Positions 63,683 to 64,000 of a DNA stretch of 64,000 nucleotides are shown piece after piece. How positions within the stretch are numbered: the first letter of the stretch is position 1; each line of letters starts with the position of its first letter. Under the pieces are notes generated by a model. It was not told the DNA's origin. It did no database searches and saw only the letters and a program-made list of their open reading frames with translations. Both the position numbers and the translations under genes were made by a program. The DNA is from UBA2386 sp046306335 (GTDB taxonomy: Bacteria; Planctomycetota; UBA1135; UBA2386): positions 1 through 64,000 of the forward strand of contig JBKDXM010000089.1 of NCBI GenBank assembly GCA_046306335.1, written 5' to 3'.

Positions 63683-64000
63683 CTAGAGCGCGCCGACCTG
63701 GACGCGCAGGGCCCCCGAAGTGGCGAGCCCGAGCGCGTTCGGCGCCAGCAGCGAGCCGCCCTGCAGTTCCAGCCGGACGCCGACGAGCACGACGGTCGGC
63801 GGCACGCCAAGCGGCGTCGCCGCGACGTTGGCGGCGTCCTTCGGCGCGAGCAGCAGCGCCTCGGCCGAGCCGTACACCGAACAGCCGGGCGCGCCGGCGG
63901 CGTCGAGCGGCACGGCGAGGGCCGTGAAGCCGATCGCGACGAGGCCGAGCGGGCTGGCGACGTTGGTCACTTCGACGACGGCGGCGTCGCCGACGCGCAC
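63683..64000 (-). CDS. C-terminal part of a secreted protein (cut by window edge)
   Basis: At least 105 residues, running off the right edge. The segment reads as beta-rich, small-residue-rich sequence ('VASPLGLVAIGFTALAVPLD', 'LLLAPKDAANVAATPLGVPP', ending ALRVQVGAL) similar in style to the C-terminal domain of its downstream neighbour: both have a single Cys in a GxxGCSVYG/GQGCLG context. It probably belongs to the same secreted family. Its start, domains and length are outside the window. Confidence 0.6.
   Translation of the reverse strand: MRVGDAAVVEVTNVASPLGLVAIGFTALAVPLDAAGAPGCSVYGSAEALLLAPKDAANVAATPLGVPPTVVLVGVRLELQGGSLLAPNALGLATSGALRVQVGAL

Overview
The window is very GC-rich (by eye well above two thirds G+C), gene-dense DNA from a bacterium. 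The gene content points to the phylum Planctomycetota. A DUF1549/DUF1553 protein, a DUF1501 protein and two planctomycete-type c-haem proteins lie in one cluster (57.4-62.6 kb). There is a TPR protein carrying two RNA polymerase alpha C-terminal domains, and a secreted protein at the right edge of a type common in large planctomycete secretomes. lpxD, a secretin and several lipoproteins imply a two-membrane envelope. Many genes start with GTG or TTG, and 4-bp ATGA/GTGA overlaps are common. Because of the base composition, long antisense shadow ORFs cover most real genes and were left out.

Layout. 0-8.3 kb: secreted TPR/zincin protein, SH3-type secreted protein, PEGA lipoprotein plus a GmhB-type phosphatase, and a minus-strand operon of a DPM1-like glycosyltransferase, a glycosyltransferase-FemAB fusion and a small membrane protein. 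8.4-13.7 kb: a kinase-like protein without its phospho-histidine, YidC, a phosphoesterase, MiaA, RsmG. 13.8-16.7 kb: small lipoproteins, NadD and a MraY/WecA-like transferase. 16.7-17.2 kb: a repeat-rich non-coding element. 17.2-20.5 kb: an RsbU-like phosphatase and a TPR membrane protein, divergent from a STAS-PilZ protein. 20.7-26.1 kb: bL34, a GT4 glycosyltransferase, the TPR-alphaCTD protein, RuvA and MnmG. 26.5-32.4 kb: HEAT-repeat protein, trigger factor-ClpP-ClpX, RlmN. 32.5-38.2 kb: PDZ protein, AccA, an NtrC-type regulator with its kinase, and a TsaC-like/phosphatase fusion. 38.2-42.1 kb: operon of PTS EIIA, a spermidine-synthase-like membrane protein broken by one in-frame TAG, and LpxD. 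42.3-47.7 kb: secretin-GspE-GspF. 47.7-57.4 kb: CCA transferase, type III glutamine synthetase, a secreted protein and a 1569-residue DUF748/AsmA-like protein. 57.4-64 kb: the DUF1549/DUF1501/cytochrome cluster and two secreted proteins, the last cut by the window edge.

Most of the window is housekeeping (tRNA modification, ribosome, proteostasis, envelope, secretion). The least ordinary items are the degenerate-GT2-FemAB fusion beside an intact paralogue, the tandem alphaCTD protein, the pseudo-histidine-kinase, the degenerate TsaC-phosphatase fusion, the amber-split gene, and a pair of MITE-like intergenic elements with matching ends at 16.7 and 26.3 kb. No tRNA, rRNA or CRISPR array was recognised, and no transposase gene.
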